Source: an uncultured Bacteroidota bacterium
GTDB lineage: Bacteria > Bacteroidota > Bacteroidia > Chitinophagales > Chitinophagaceae
NCBI GenBank assembly: GCA_903887415.1
Contig: CAISPO010000042.1
Location: 25,124 to 89,123 of the forward strand
Length of the DNA: 64,000 bases
Direction: 5' to 3'
The notes below the pieces were generated by a model. It saw nothing but the letters and a program-made list of their open reading frames with translations, had not been told where the DNA came from and ran no database searches. Positions 52,447 to 61,270 of this stretch are shown piece after piece. The first letter of the stretch is position 1. Each line of letters begins with the position of its first letter. The position numbers and the translations under genes were made by a program.

Positions 52447-53721
52447 CTAATCCAGCCACCCCTCCCTCTTCACCACCCCCATTATCACCCCAGCAGCCCC
52501 CGTATGGTTTTTCATAAACTCCTTAAGCGCATAGCTTATTGCGCCACGATATTCTTCATCGGTTATTAATTTCTTAAATACGCGGTTACATTCGATTGCG
52601 TTGGATACAGGGAACACATATTTCAACGCAGCCAACTCTTTTGCCTCCACAAATTTCTCATAAACAGGCCCAAAAATTACCGGCGCACCAAACACGGCCG
52701 GCTCTAATATATTATGTATCCCGCCCTTCTGAAATCCACCCCCTATAAACGCAATATCAGCATAGGCAAACAGTCGCGACAACATACCGATGTTATTTAT
52801 GATCAGCACCTTTTTATCACTCCCGGTATTTTCCGCATCCAGCTCTGAAAATAGAATAGCGCCGCTGAAAAGTTGCTGCAACTTACGAATGTGCGCATCA
52901 TCTATCTCATGCGGCACAATGACCAGCTTCCAGTCTGCCGGTAATGCCCCCATGCAGTCTTTCAGCACTTCCTCATCGCCCGGCCATGTGCTGCCTGCTA
53001 TCAATATCCTTGATGCTCCTTTAAACTTTTCGATAGCCGGAATCGATGAAATGTTCTTAGCAATAGCCGCAACCCTGTCATACCGCGTATCTCCCGAGAT
53101 CAGTACATTTTTCTCAATACCAATTCTAACTAACACGGTTTGCGACGCGGCATCCTGCAGGAAGAAAAAACTGAAACAGCGCAGCATTTCCCGGAACATC
53201 CCACCATACCACTTAAAGAATACCTGCCCCTGCCTGAAAGCCCCGGACACAAGCAGCGTAGGGATACCCTCCTTTTTTAGCTGGAGCAGGTAGTAGTACC
53301 AAAACTCATACTTCACAAATATGGCAAGAGTTGGCGCCACGATCTCCACAAACCGCTTTGCATTGCGTCCGCCATCATGTGGCAGGTAAAAAACATAGTC
53401 TGCAAGCGCATTGTTCTTACACGCCTCGTATCCCGAAGGCGAAAAGAAAGTGACTACTATCTTGTATGTCGGGTACTGCGCCCTCAATTCTTCTATCAGT
53501 GGCTTTGCCTGCTCAAACTCACCCATCGAAGAACAGTGTATCCAAATTCTCTGTTCACCGCGCTTCAGTGTATTTCTATAGTTGTCTTCCCAGTCTTTAC
53601 GTCCATCCACCCATTTCTTTGCCTTGCCATTAAACAGGCCATATATCCTCGCCGATAAAAAATAAAGAGAAAGAAAAAGATTATACAGGATCAGCATCAA
53701 TAGAATGTTTTTGAACCGCAC
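52447..53721 (-). CDS. waaA: Kdo transferase WaaA (KdtA)
   Basis: Transfers Kdo or Kdo8N to lipid IVA at the inner membrane. 424 residues: an N-terminal anchor (MRFKNILLMLILYNLFLSLY), then the glycosyltransferase domains with RIWIHCSSMGEFEQAKPLIE, KIVVTFFSPSGYE, ILIAGSTWPGDEEVL and FIGGGFQKGGIHNILEPAVF, followed by GAPVIFGP. These are the KdtA signatures. Start: ATG 53721 or the internal ATG at 53697. It lies 172 bp upstream of kdnA, in the same direction. Confidence 0.95.
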   Translation of the reverse strand: MRFKNILLMLILYNLFLSLYFLSARIYGLFNGKAKKWVDGRKDWEDNYRNTLKRGEQRIWIHCSSMGEFEQAKPLIEELRAQYPTYKIVVTFFSPSGYEACKNNALADYVFYLPHDGGRNAKRFVEIVAPTLAIFVKYEFWYYYLLQLKKEGIPTLLVSGAFRQGQVFFKWYGGMFREMLRCFSFFFLQDAASQTVLVRIGIEKNVLISGDTRYDRVAAIAKNISSIPAIEKFKGASRILIAGSTWPGDEEVLKDCMGALPADWKLVIVPHEIDDAHIRKLQQLFSGAILFSELDAENTGSDKKVLIINNIGMLSRLFAYADIAFIGGGFQKGGIHNILEPAVFGAPVIFGPVYEKFVEAKELAALKYVFPVSNAIECNRVFKKLITDEEYRGAISYALKEFMKNHTGAAGVIMGVVKREGWLD

Positions 53722-53744
53722 TATTGCGTGAGATTATAGAATAC

Positions 53745-53773
53745 GTAGAGGCGTTGCATTGCAACGTCTCTAC
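53745..53773. repeat. Dispersed palindrome GTAGAGRCGTTGC
   Basis: Arms GTAGAGGCGTTGC and GCAACGTCTCTAC around ATT. Near identical to the copy at 56571 and related to those at 6458 and 20826. Confidence 0.65.
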
Positions 53774-53834
53774 CAAACATAATAAAAATAATTTCGGATC
53801 AGGAATTATACCGTGCATAACACACAAAATTACC

Positions 53835-54007
53835 AATCCAAATCCCCAATTCCTAATTCCATGTTCTTCCTGAGCGTTCACGCTAGTGAAGGAGTGCAAC
53901 TCGCGAAGGACCCAATTCCTAATCCCACGGTTCCACGCAACTCATTCCACCTCACCATATCCCTTGGGAGTTCCCGCTAGGGAAGGAGCGAAGCTCGCGG
54001 GGTGAGG
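53835..54007. repeat. Repeat-rich intergenic block upstream of waaA
   Basis: Holds the AATTCC word repeat (CCAATTCCTAATTCC at 53846), two related stretches containing GCTAGTGAAGGAG and GCTAGGGAAGGAG (near 53880 and 53980), and a third copy of the AACTCATTC(T/C)AC(T/C)TCACC repeat at 53939-54007. No gene seen. Confidence 0.55.
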
Positions 54008-56413
54008 CTAATCATCCTTATCGCCATCCTTCCTCACCGCCACAAATGCAGCGCGCTTTGGAGCAGGCATATAGCTGTAGCCCTTTATACTCTTCCACAG
54101 CACCTCATTTAGCTGCCGGTCTGGTACATTGTCTGCCCGCGAAAGGTCAAACCCTTCGCTCTCTTTAGAGAGTTCATTTTCCGCCAGGTTCATTTCGTCA
54201 AGGTCCACGAGCGCCGGTATGTGTGTAAACGGCGTAGCATCGGCTGTTGGTTTAAAGCTTCGGTACATTGGCATTGCCGCCGCATCATACTGGCTCATGG
54301 GTGGCATACCCAGTATCAGCTCAATGGTACGCAGCATACCTGATGTAGCATACATAGTATGGTCAACGAACTTCCTCTTCACAAAGGGCCCTGCGAGATA
54401 AGCCGGGCTGCGGTGTGCATCCACATGGTCAGGGCCATTCTGCGCATCGTCTTCCAATATAAAAACAGCGCTGCTTGCCCATACCTTGCTGTGCGACAGA
54501 TGCTCCACAAGCTGCCCTACAGCCTCATCATTATCGGCCACAAACGCGAATGGTGTGCGCGACTTCTTGCCCAACCCTGCAGTATGGTCACTCGGCAGAT
54601 AAACAATATTGAGCTGAGGCACTGCATCTATAGCTGCGAGCGAATCAAAATCATGCTCCCATATTTGCTCCCTGGCAAGATCCCTTATCTTCAGGTTCCA
54701 GCCGGGGTAGCCAGGACACATATGCTTTTCCAGATCAGGCAGATATACTTTCCCATCATCGTCTGTAAACTCTCCATAATCGCGGAACGAGATACCCGCG
54801 CGCAACGCATAATCCCAAATAAAACCATTTTTCGGCGTTGCTACTTTTTTGTTTGCAGCAAAATCATAATTGCCTCCCCTGCCACCATAGTTGGTAGGCC
54901 AGTTTTTTTCCACGAAGTCATTTGCGTACGCGGCCATACTCCAGTTATGACCGTCTGCACTCACTTCTGCATCCACATAAAAATTATCCAGCAGCACAAA
55001 TTGCTCCGCAAGTGCATGCTGGTTCGGGGTTATCTTTTTGCCAAACAAAGTAAGGCTGGTATCTCCGTTGCCCCCCGGCATATCGCCCAGCACCTGATCG
55101 TAGGTTCTGTTCTCTTTCATCACATAAAACACATGCTTTATCGGCGATGCCGAGCCCACTTTCATGGGTACCGGATTTCCCGCTTCGCCATTGGCCAGCA
55201 TTTCTTTTTGCTTGGTGTAAGGCGTATTATCATACACTTGCTTTGAATAATCAGCAAACTCTTTTTCATCCGGCTCCGGTATAATGCTCATACTGCCTTT
55301 GAACAAGCTGCCAATGTATTCATCGCTTCTCTTGTTGGCTTTCTTGTAATTTGCCTGGCCTTCTTTCTTTACTGGCTGCGGCCCATGTGGGTTTGGAAGG
55401 GATGTGTTACCCTTACCATTCAGCACCAGCACGGTATGCTTCATCACCCGCACACAGGTAGGGTACCAGCCCACCGGTACATACCCTTTTGAATGGCTAG
55501 ACCCGGGTGCGCTTACATCAAACACTGCGAGATAGTTATTATCGGCATTAGCTATGTACAAAGTTTTGTCGTCATAGCTAAGCGCAACGCTGTTGGTAGT
55601 AGAACCGCTCGGCGCATCGGGATAGCGAGCAGTATTGAGTGTTTCAATAACTTTTTTCGAACCGGCATCTATCACAGACACGGTATTATCTATTGAGTTT
55701 GCAACAAACACATACTTCCCATTCTTCGTTACACATATATCATTGGGGTTACGGCCGGTAGCAATAGAATCGGTAATTACTTCTTTCCGCGTATCATAAA
55801 TGGCGACCCCATTGCCGCCCCACACGGATATGTAAAGAATATTCCGGTCTGGTGACAACAGGCAGGTGTACCCTTCGGCGCTCAACTGCACTTGCTTTAC
55901 TATGTTCTTCGTTTTCAGGTTTACTACATAAAGCGAATTGTCTTCTTTCGTCACCACATACAGCCGGCTTGCATCATCATCAATATCTAATCCCGCAGGT
56001 GATATTTTCTCAGGCCATTTCTTACCCAGGATGATACTGTCTGCGAGTTCCAATGTATCCCGCTTCACCGCATACTTTAGAATCCGGTTATCATTCCCTC
56101 CCGATGCATACAAAGACTTACTGTCACTGCTGAATTTCAGGCCCAGCCAGCTTTTCGGTATTTCATTAGTACAAATCACTGTATGCGTCTTGGCGTTAAT
56201 AAGCTGAATCGTCTGCGTACTAACCCCATCATTCGTTACCGCTATATACTTGCCATCGGGCGAAATAGCCATATTCAGCGGCAGATCACCAAGGCTAATA
56301 GAAGTACCCGCCGGCGTCAATGCCCAGCCGTTAGGGAGCAGTACTTTGTTTTTCTGGGCAACTGTCGTATCAGCAAGCAGGCCCAGCAATAGAAACGTAA
56401 CAATATGTTTCAC
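54008..56413 (-). CDS. YncE-type propeller fused to alkaline-phosphatase-like domain
   Basis: 801 residues. Signal peptide MKHIVTFLLLGLLADTTVAQ, then a seven-bladed propeller of YVTN/YncE type (residues about 35-360, with NPNDICVTKNGKYVFVANSI and similar), then a phosphoesterase-family domain (HVFYVMKENRTYDQVLGDMP, PSDHTAGLG, FILEDDAQNGPDHVDAHRSP). This is the common bifunctional YncE/alkaline phosphatase arrangement in Bacteroidetes. It is probably exported; the substrate is unknown. The nucleophile of the phosphatase domain is not the canonical Thr/Ser position that I can assign with certainty. Confidence 0.88.
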   Translation of the reverse strand: MKHIVTFLLLGLLADTTVAQKNKVLLPNGWALTPAGTSISLGDLPLNMAISPDGKYIAVTNDGVSTQTIQLINAKTHTVICTNEIPKSWLGLKFSSDSKSLYASGGNDNRILKYAVKRDTLELADSIILGKKWPEKISPAGLDIDDDASRLYVVTKEDNSLYVVNLKTKNIVKQVQLSAEGYTCLLSPDRNILYISVWGGNGVAIYDTRKEVITDSIATGRNPNDICVTKNGKYVFVANSIDNTVSVIDAGSKKVIETLNTARYPDAPSGSTTNSVALSYDDKTLYIANADNNYLAVFDVSAPGSSHSKGYVPVGWYPTCVRVMKHTVLVLNGKGNTSLPNPHGPQPVKKEGQANYKKANKRSDEYIGSLFKGSMSIIPEPDEKEFADYSKQVYDNTPYTKQKEMLANGEAGNPVPMKVGSASPIKHVFYVMKENRTYDQVLGDMPGGNGDTSLTLFGKKITPNQHALAEQFVLLDNFYVDAEVSADGHNWSMAAYANDFVEKNWPTNYGGRGGNYDFAANKKVATPKNGFIWDYALRAGISFRDYGEFTDDDGKVYLPDLEKHMCPGYPGWNLKIRDLAREQIWEHDFDSLAAIDAVPQLNIVYLPSDHTAGLGKKSRTPFAFVADNDEAVGQLVEHLSHSKVWASSAVFILEDDAQNGPDHVDAHRSPAYLAGPFVKRKFVDHTMYATSGMLRTIELILGMPPMSQYDAAAMPMYRSFKPTADATPFTHIPALVDLDEMNLAENELSKESEGFDLSRADNVPDRQLNEVLWKSIKGYSYMPAPKRAAFVAVRKDGDKDD

Positions 56414-56570
56414 AAAAAATAGATTTATGTGAAATTACTCAAAAACCACAGACACTAAAAAGCATCCATCTTTATTAATCAACACTTAACTTTAGCGCTA
56501 ACACCCTGTAAATTGAACCCTAAAAGGCTGAACAGAGGCACACGAAGAAGATTTGCAACGCACTAAACTC

Positions 56571-56599
56571 GTAGAGACGTTGCATTGCAACGTCTCCCG
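56571..56599. repeat. Dispersed palindrome GTAGAGACGTTGC
   Basis: Arms GTAGAGACGTTGC and GCAACGTCTCccGC flank ATT. Same family as the copies at 6458 and 53745. Confidence 0.65.
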
Positions 56600-56702
56600 C
56601 ACTAAATGGTGAAATAATTTCAGCGGAGGCGCATCGCTTGTTAATACACAAAAATACCGATCCAAATTCCCAATTCCTAATTCCATAATCCAAACAAACA
56701 AT

Positions 56703-56710
56703 TACCTTCG
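56703..56710 (+). promoter_or_regulatory. -7-like box TACCTTCG before glmM
   Basis: It lies 5 bp before the ATG, so the transcript would have almost no leader. Confidence 0.4.
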
Positions 56711-56714
56711 CAAT

Positions 56715-58109
56715 ATGGCATTAATAAAATCAATTTCCGGCATCAGGGGCACTATAGGCGGTACGCCAGGCAAGAGCCTCACACCTATCGACGTAGTAAA
56801 ATTCACCACTGCATATGGCGCCTGGGTCGCACAGCAGGGAACCAATAAAAAAATAATAATCGGCAGGGATGGCCGCATCTCCGGTGGTATGGTTCGCGAC
56901 CTGGTTGCGGCCACATTACAAAGCATGGGCTGCACCGTTATTGATCTTGGCCTCAGCACTACCCCTACCGTAGAAATGGCCGTAAAGATGGAAAAAGCGG
57001 GCGGCGGCATCATACTCACTGCCAGCCACAACCCCAAGGAGTGGAACGCACTGAAACTGCTGAACAAGGACGGTGAATTTCTCAACGCAGCGGAAGGCCA
57101 ATGGATACTGGACTATGCCGAAAAGGGGGACACCACTTATGCCGAGATCAATAAAATAGGCACTGTAACAAGCAACGACACCTACATACAAAAGCACATA
57201 GATGCCATACTTGCCCACCCATTGGTTGATGTTGCCGCAATAAAGAAAATGAAATTCAAAGTAGTGGTTGATGCCGTGAATTCTACCGGGGCCATCTCTG
57301 TGCCGCAAGTGCTTAACGCGCTTGGGGTAAACGATGTAACTGTTATTAATGAAGCAGTCACCGGCCAGTTCACACACAATCCGGAACCGCTGCCCGAGAA
57401 CCTTATAGAGCTTTGCTCTACCGTCAAAAAAAGCAATGCTTCCTTAGGCATTGCTGTTGACCCTGATGTGGACCGCCTCTGCTTTGTATGCGAAGACGGC
57501 AGTCTGTTTGGCGAAGAATATACACTCGTGGCCATTGCCGACTATATACTTACCCACAAAAAAGGAAACACCGTATCGAACCTCTCCTCTACCCGCGCTC
57601 TGAAGGACGTAACCGAAAAACATGGCGGCGAATACTTCCCTTCTGCGGTGGGCGAGGTGAACGTAGTGAAGAAAATGAAAGAAGTGAATGCCGTGATAGG
57701 CGGCGAGGGCAACGGCGGCGTTATAGTGCCCGAACTCCATTACGGCCGCGATGCACTCATTGGTATTGCACTGTTCCTCACGCACCTGGCAAAGTTCGGT
57801 AAGTCCGTAAAGGCGCTGCGCAGCACATACCCAAGCTATTTTATTTCGAAAAACAAAATAGAGCTAAGCGAAGAAGTAAACGTGAAGAAGATATTCGAGG
57901 AGATAAAAAAGAAGTACAAGAAGCAGCCCATTAATACAGAAGACGGCCTGCGCATTGACTTCGATAAAGACTGGGTACATCTCCGCACCTCAAACACCGA
58001 GCCCATTATCCGCATCTATTCAGAAAGCGGTTCTGAAACCACAGCCAACAATATCGCAAAGCGCATAATGGCTGACATTAAAGAGATGATGCTGATGAAA
58101 GCAGAGTAA
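56715..58109 (+). CDS. glmM: Phosphoglucosamine mutase GlmM
   Basis: Converts glucosamine-6-P to glucosamine-1-P for peptidoglycan and lipopolysaccharide. 464 residues with the phosphohexomutase active-site segment ILTASHNPKEWNALKL (phosphoserine S104), the metal loop DPDVDRLCFV, the sugar-binding GGEGNGGVI and the C-terminal RTSNTEPIIRIYSES. Full length. The Kdo cluster lies 3 kb away on the other strand, in keeping with an envelope theme. Confidence 0.95.
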   Translation: MALIKSISGIRGTIGGTPGKSLTPIDVVKFTTAYGAWVAQQGTNKKIIIGRDGRISGGMVRDLVAATLQSMGCTVIDLGLSTTPTVEMAVKMEKAGGGIILTASHNPKEWNALKLLNKDGEFLNAAEGQWILDYAEKGDTTYAEINKIGTVTSNDTYIQKHIDAILAHPLVDVAAIKKMKFKVVVDAVNSTGAISVPQVLNALGVNDVTVINEAVTGQFTHNPEPLPENLIELCSTVKKSNASLGIAVDPDVDRLCFVCEDGSLFGEEYTLVAIADYILTHKKGNTVSNLSSTRALKDVTEKHGGEYFPSAVGEVNVVKKMKEVNAVIGGEGNGGVIVPELHYGRDALIGIALFLTHLAKFGKSVKALRSTYPSYFISKNKIELSEEVNVKKIFEEIKKKYKKQPINTEDGLRIDFDKDWVHLRTSNTEPIIRIYSESGSETTANNIAKRIMADIKEMMLMKAE

Positions 58110-58127
58110 AACCCAGCAAACAAGAAT

Positions 58128-58448
58128 ATGCGAACATTATCATTATTATTCCTTCTATCCCTACTGTCATTTGCGACTTATGCACAGTCACAAATGGAAA
58201 TGAATGAAAGTGCTGGAAAAGAATACGAAAAAGCAGACAAAGAACTGAACCACATTTATCAGCAAATATTGAAAAAAAATGCTGCTGATACCGCTTTTAC
58301 AAAAAATTTAAAAATTGCTCAGAGGATATGGGTACAGTTTCGTGATGCTGAAATGAAAATGAAATACCCAGATAGAGAAGATGGTTACTATGGTAGTATT
58401 TTCCCACTATGCTGGGCCGTAGCCGTCTTTTCATACGCCAAACATTAA
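58128..58448 (+). CDS. LprI/DUF1311-like lysozyme-inhibitor-type protein, shortened
   Basis: 106 residues: signal peptide MRTLSLLFLLSLLSFATYAQ, then the LprI N-terminal helices (NESAGKEYEKADKELNHIYQ, then VQFRDAEMKMKY) with the usual YGS and a single Cys in FPLCWA. In the family this Cys is followed by a helix with Thr and Arg-rich ends (typically LTxxRxxxL). Here it is VAVFSYAKH and a stop, so the end looks shortened or shifted. It is expected in the periplasm. It is only 18 bp downstream of glmM. Confidence 0.7.
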   Translation: MRTLSLLFLLSLLSFATYAQSQMEMNESAGKEYEKADKELNHIYQQILKKNAADTAFTKNLKIAQRIWVQFRDAEMKMKYPDREDGYYGSIFPLCWAVAVFSYAKH

Positions 58449-58588
58449 TGATTATCACTAATTATATGCACAAAGAATTTTTTATTCACATAAATATCGT
58501 GCCAGCGGTATATCTATCCGCAATAATTATTTGCATTATCGGCAATTATCCATGGGGGTTTCTAAATTTATTGAAATGGGTACAAAAA

Positions 58589-59347
58589 ATGAGTACACTG
58601 AAAAACAAAGTAGCGGTAGTTACAGGTGCTGCAAGGGGAATAGGTGCATCTATCGCAAAGCACTTTGCCGCAGAAGGAGCAAAGGTTGTGGTGAACTATG
58701 CCTCCAGTAAAGAAGCAGCAGACAGAGTAGTTAAAGAGATAACCGGCAATGGAGGCACAGCCATTGCGGTACAGGCAGATGTATCGAAGGAAGAAGATGT
58801 GAAGAGGTTGTTTGAAGAAACAAAGAAGGCTTTCGGCTGGTTGGATATTTTGGTGAACAACGCTGTCTTCCAGCAATACCTGCCTATTGAGCAGGCAACA
58901 ACCGCAGCTTTTCACCAGCATTTCGATGTCAATGTTTTGGGCCCGGTACTCACTATCCAGGCGGCTTTAAAACTGTTTAGCGATAAGGGCGGCAGTGTCA
59001 TCAATATCAGTTCGGGTGCAAGCAAAATGCCCATGGCAGGAGTCTCGTTATATTCTGCAACTAAGGCGGCATTGGATGCTATAACTATTTCTTTGTCGAA
59101 GGAACTGGGTGCAAGAAACATCAGGGTCAATTCTATTTTGCCGGGCGCTACGGAAACAGAAGGTGCAAGCAGTGCAGGCGTTACTACAGGTAGCGAGGCT
59201 GAAAAAATGTTTGTTGCCCATACCCCGCTTGGTCGCAGAGGGCAGCCCGAAGATATAGCGAAAGCTGCCGTATTTCTTGCTTCCGATGATGCAGCCTGGA
59301 TCACGGGAGAGAACATTTCCGTTTCGGGCGGTATGTATGGTTTTTAA
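58589..59347 (+). CDS. SDR family oxidoreductase 1
   Basis: Start set at MSTLKNKVAVVTGAARGIGA (58589); 60 codons upstream are open but hydrophobic and atypical. The Rossmann motif is TGAARGIGAS, with LVNNAVFQQ, the catalytic Ser/Tyr/Lys set in SSGASKMPMAGVSLYSATKA and IRVNSILPGATETEG. 252 residues, a classical FabG-like SDR. The substrate is not known. The next gene is a paralogue 28 bp downstream. Confidence 0.9.
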   Translation: MSTLKNKVAVVTGAARGIGASIAKHFAAEGAKVVVNYASSKEAADRVVKEITGNGGTAIAVQADVSKEEDVKRLFEETKKAFGWLDILVNNAVFQQYLPIEQATTAAFHQHFDVNVLGPVLTIQAALKLFSDKGGSVINISSGASKMPMAGVSLYSATKAALDAITISLSKELGARNIRVNSILPGATETEGASSAGVTTGSEAEKMFVAHTPLGRRGQPEDIAKAAVFLASDDAAWITGENISVSGGMYGF

Positions 59348-59374
59348 ATTCACAAACTAAAAAATATAAAGAAA

Positions 59375-60127
59375 ATGAGTAAACTGAAAAACAAAGTAGC
59401 AGTGATCACAGGTGGCAATAGCGGCATCGGGCTTGGCATTGCAGAAGCATTTAAGAACGAAGGCGCAGCAGGAGTTATTGTAGGCAGGAACCAGGAAACT
59501 TTAAATAGCGCTGCAGCGCAGCTTGGCAATAATTTTATAGCAATAAATGCCGATGTAACCAACCTTGCAGACCTGGAGCGTGTGTTTAAAGAAACAGCGG
59601 AAAAATTTGGCAAAATAGATGTGGTTGCAGCCAATGCAGGGGCGGGAACTATAGGCAATGTAGCAACTATCGGCGAAGCCGACTATGACCAGGCAATGGA
59701 CCTGAACCTGAAAAGTGTTTACTTCACCGTTCAGAAAGCACTGCCCTATATGAATGATGGTGGCTCCGTTATTCTCATCGGGTCTAATGCAGCGCACCGG
59801 GCATATCCGGCTTTTACGTTGTATGGCGCTGCAAAAGCGGCAGTGATCTTTTTTGCAAAAGGATTGTCAAACGACCTTTTAGAGAGGAAGATCAGGGTAA
59901 ATGTAATAACACCCGGCACAACAGATACGCCAGCATTTGAAAAGTTTGTTCCTGCCGAACAATTGGACGCGGTAAAGACACACTTTGCAAGTGTAATGCC
60001 GATAGGCAGGATCGGGCAACCATCCGACATTGGTAAAACAGCCGTTTTCCTGGCGTCTGATGATTCTTCATTTATGCTTGGTGCTGAACTTCTCGTTGAT
60101 GGAGGTATGACCTATTTAGCTAAATAA
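59375..60127 (+). CDS. SDR family oxidoreductase 2
   Basis: 250 residues: TGGNSGIGLGIAEAF, catalytic Y-x-x-x-K in FTLYGAAKAAVIFF, C-terminal GIRGQPSD-type PIGRIGQPSDIGKTAVFLASD. Similar to the gene before it, suggesting a recent tandem pair in one operon. Quinone or aldehyde reduction is typical of the group; no specific substrate is evident. A terminator follows at 60173. Confidence 0.9.
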   Translation: MSKLKNKVAVITGGNSGIGLGIAEAFKNEGAAGVIVGRNQETLNSAAAQLGNNFIAINADVTNLADLERVFKETAEKFGKIDVVAANAGAGTIGNVATIGEADYDQAMDLNLKSVYFTVQKALPYMNDGGSVILIGSNAAHRAYPAFTLYGAAKAAVIFFAKGLSNDLLERKIRVNVITPGTTDTPAFEKFVPAEQLDAVKTHFASVMPIGRIGQPSDIGKTAVFLASDDSSFMLGAELLVDGGMTYLAK

Positions 60128-60172
60128 TAATCCTGGATCAATCTGCTTATAATAGACATACCGGTCATGACC

Positions 60173-60204
60173 ATAAAAAAGGCACTCAATGAGTGCTTTT
60201 TTAT
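60173..60204. terminator. Terminator after SDR pair
   Basis: Stem GCACTC/GAGTGC flanked by A6 and T6 runs. Confidence 0.8.
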
Positions 60205-60343
60205 CGGTACCAAGCGTTTACGGTTTTTAGCCCCAGGAAGCATTAACCTCGTCTGCGAGTTTATCCACCCGCATGTTTAGCTTTTTTATAATCCGTAGCT
60301 TCCTGGTATTTGGCATGATCAAAAGGCCGCGACAACCCCTATT

Positions 60344-60392
60344 GAGCGTAATCTCTGATTACGCTCTCGGTGGAGGCCAATCCCTGATTGGC
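60344..60392. repeat. Twin adjacent inverted repeats
   Basis: First: arms GAGCGTAATC and GATTACGCTC with TCT loop (60344-60366). Second: arms GCCAATC and GATTGGC with CCT loop (60376-60392). They share the core AATCYCTGATT. Confidence 0.6.
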
Positions 60393-60825
60393 GAATTTAC
60401 TATACTCATAATCGCATATTTAAAATCCTACACACATGTTCGGTCGTCAACCATTTTTTATCTTAAAATCCCACTCGCCATTTTCCATAGGCGCCAATAA
60501 CATATAGGCCAACACATCTTCAACCATTTATCTCCAAAGAAAATTACATGACGTCACGCGTCCGCCACATGGCAATACGAAAAACACCACATCATGTAAA
60601 CTCGTTTTGCAAAACCCGCTCTCCCATCCGACCTTTGTCCCAAATCTTATCATTTTACCTAAAACCAGATCACATGAACAAACGTACAGCCCTCAAAAGA
60701 TGGAACAATCATTTAATAAAAATGTTCGGCGCTAATCTTCCTCCAACTATCAAGATCAAACTCGCAAAACCCCGCAAACTAAACCAGCCAACAGACAAAC
60801 CTATTTCAGGTGACAGAGCAAGAAA

Positions 60826-60897
60826 TGAGCAAAAGTGAGCAACTTTTGAGCAATAAATGAGCAAGAAAGCCTGCCCAGCCACAGGCAGGGTGAGCAA
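60826..60897 (+). repeat. Phased TGAGCAA direct repeats
   Basis: Copies at 60826, 60836, 60847, 60858 and 60891; spacings of 10, 11, 11 and 33 bp keep nearly the same face of the helix. Looks like a binding array. Confidence 0.6.
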
Positions 60898-61168
60898 CAA
60901 TTTGTTGATATCTTTTGCTGGTTTACTGATTATCAATGACAGGGTTAGCAATAAAGTATTTTTCAGAAAAGGTGGGCAATTTTGTCCGCCCGCACATCAT
61001 ACAAATCACAAAAATCAAATGAATCATAGTTCGGACAAGCTATACCCCACATGGGGCAGGAACGGGACATCGGTTAATACATAAGTTGCTAAAAATCAAT
61101 AATCAGGAACAGCAAAATGCCCCATATAACCGCCGAAAAAATTTAAAAAGAATGGGACATCACAAAAA

Positions 61169-61192
61169 AAAGCGATAGTTTCCTACCGCTTT
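61169..61192 (-). terminator. Terminator of the deoxyhypusine-synthase-like gene
   Basis: Arms AAAGCGATAG and CTACCGCTTT with one mismatch; on the minus strand eight T follow. Confidence 0.65.
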
Positions 61193-61270
61193 CAATTTTC
61201 AACTCTTGCTCAGAAAAAAACAGGCGCAACAGTAAATCAGTCAATCAGATTAATCTGAGGTTCAGACAGA

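Larger units (their letters stand above)
56414..56714. other. Intergenic region before glmM
   Basis: Contains a GTAGAGACGTTGC palindrome (56571), a CCCAATTCCTAATTCC repeat (56661-56685) and the -7-like TACCTTCG (56703-56710). No gene seen. Confidence 0.5.
60205..61168. other. Gene-poor stretch with repeats
   Basis: About 960 bp in which I can support no gene with confidence. It contains two adjacent inverted repeats (60344-60392), a small basic ORF of 54 codons (60674-60838, weak), a phased TGAGCAA array (60826-60897), and the repeated word GGGACATC near 61066 and 61154. It could be an old insertion or a regulatory region. Confidence 0.45.

Noticed and set aside
58409..58588. A 60-residue N-terminal extension of SDR 1
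   Set aside because: The SDR family begins at MSTLKNKVAV; the extension is hydrophobic and overlaps the end of the LprI-like gene.
60674..60838. A 54-codon basic ORF
   Set aside because: It has an ATG but no recognisable pattern or neighbour support; it is mentioned only in the region note.
60826..60897. A CRISPR array
   Set aside because: The repeat unit is only 7 bp and the spacing 10-33 bp. No cas gene is present.
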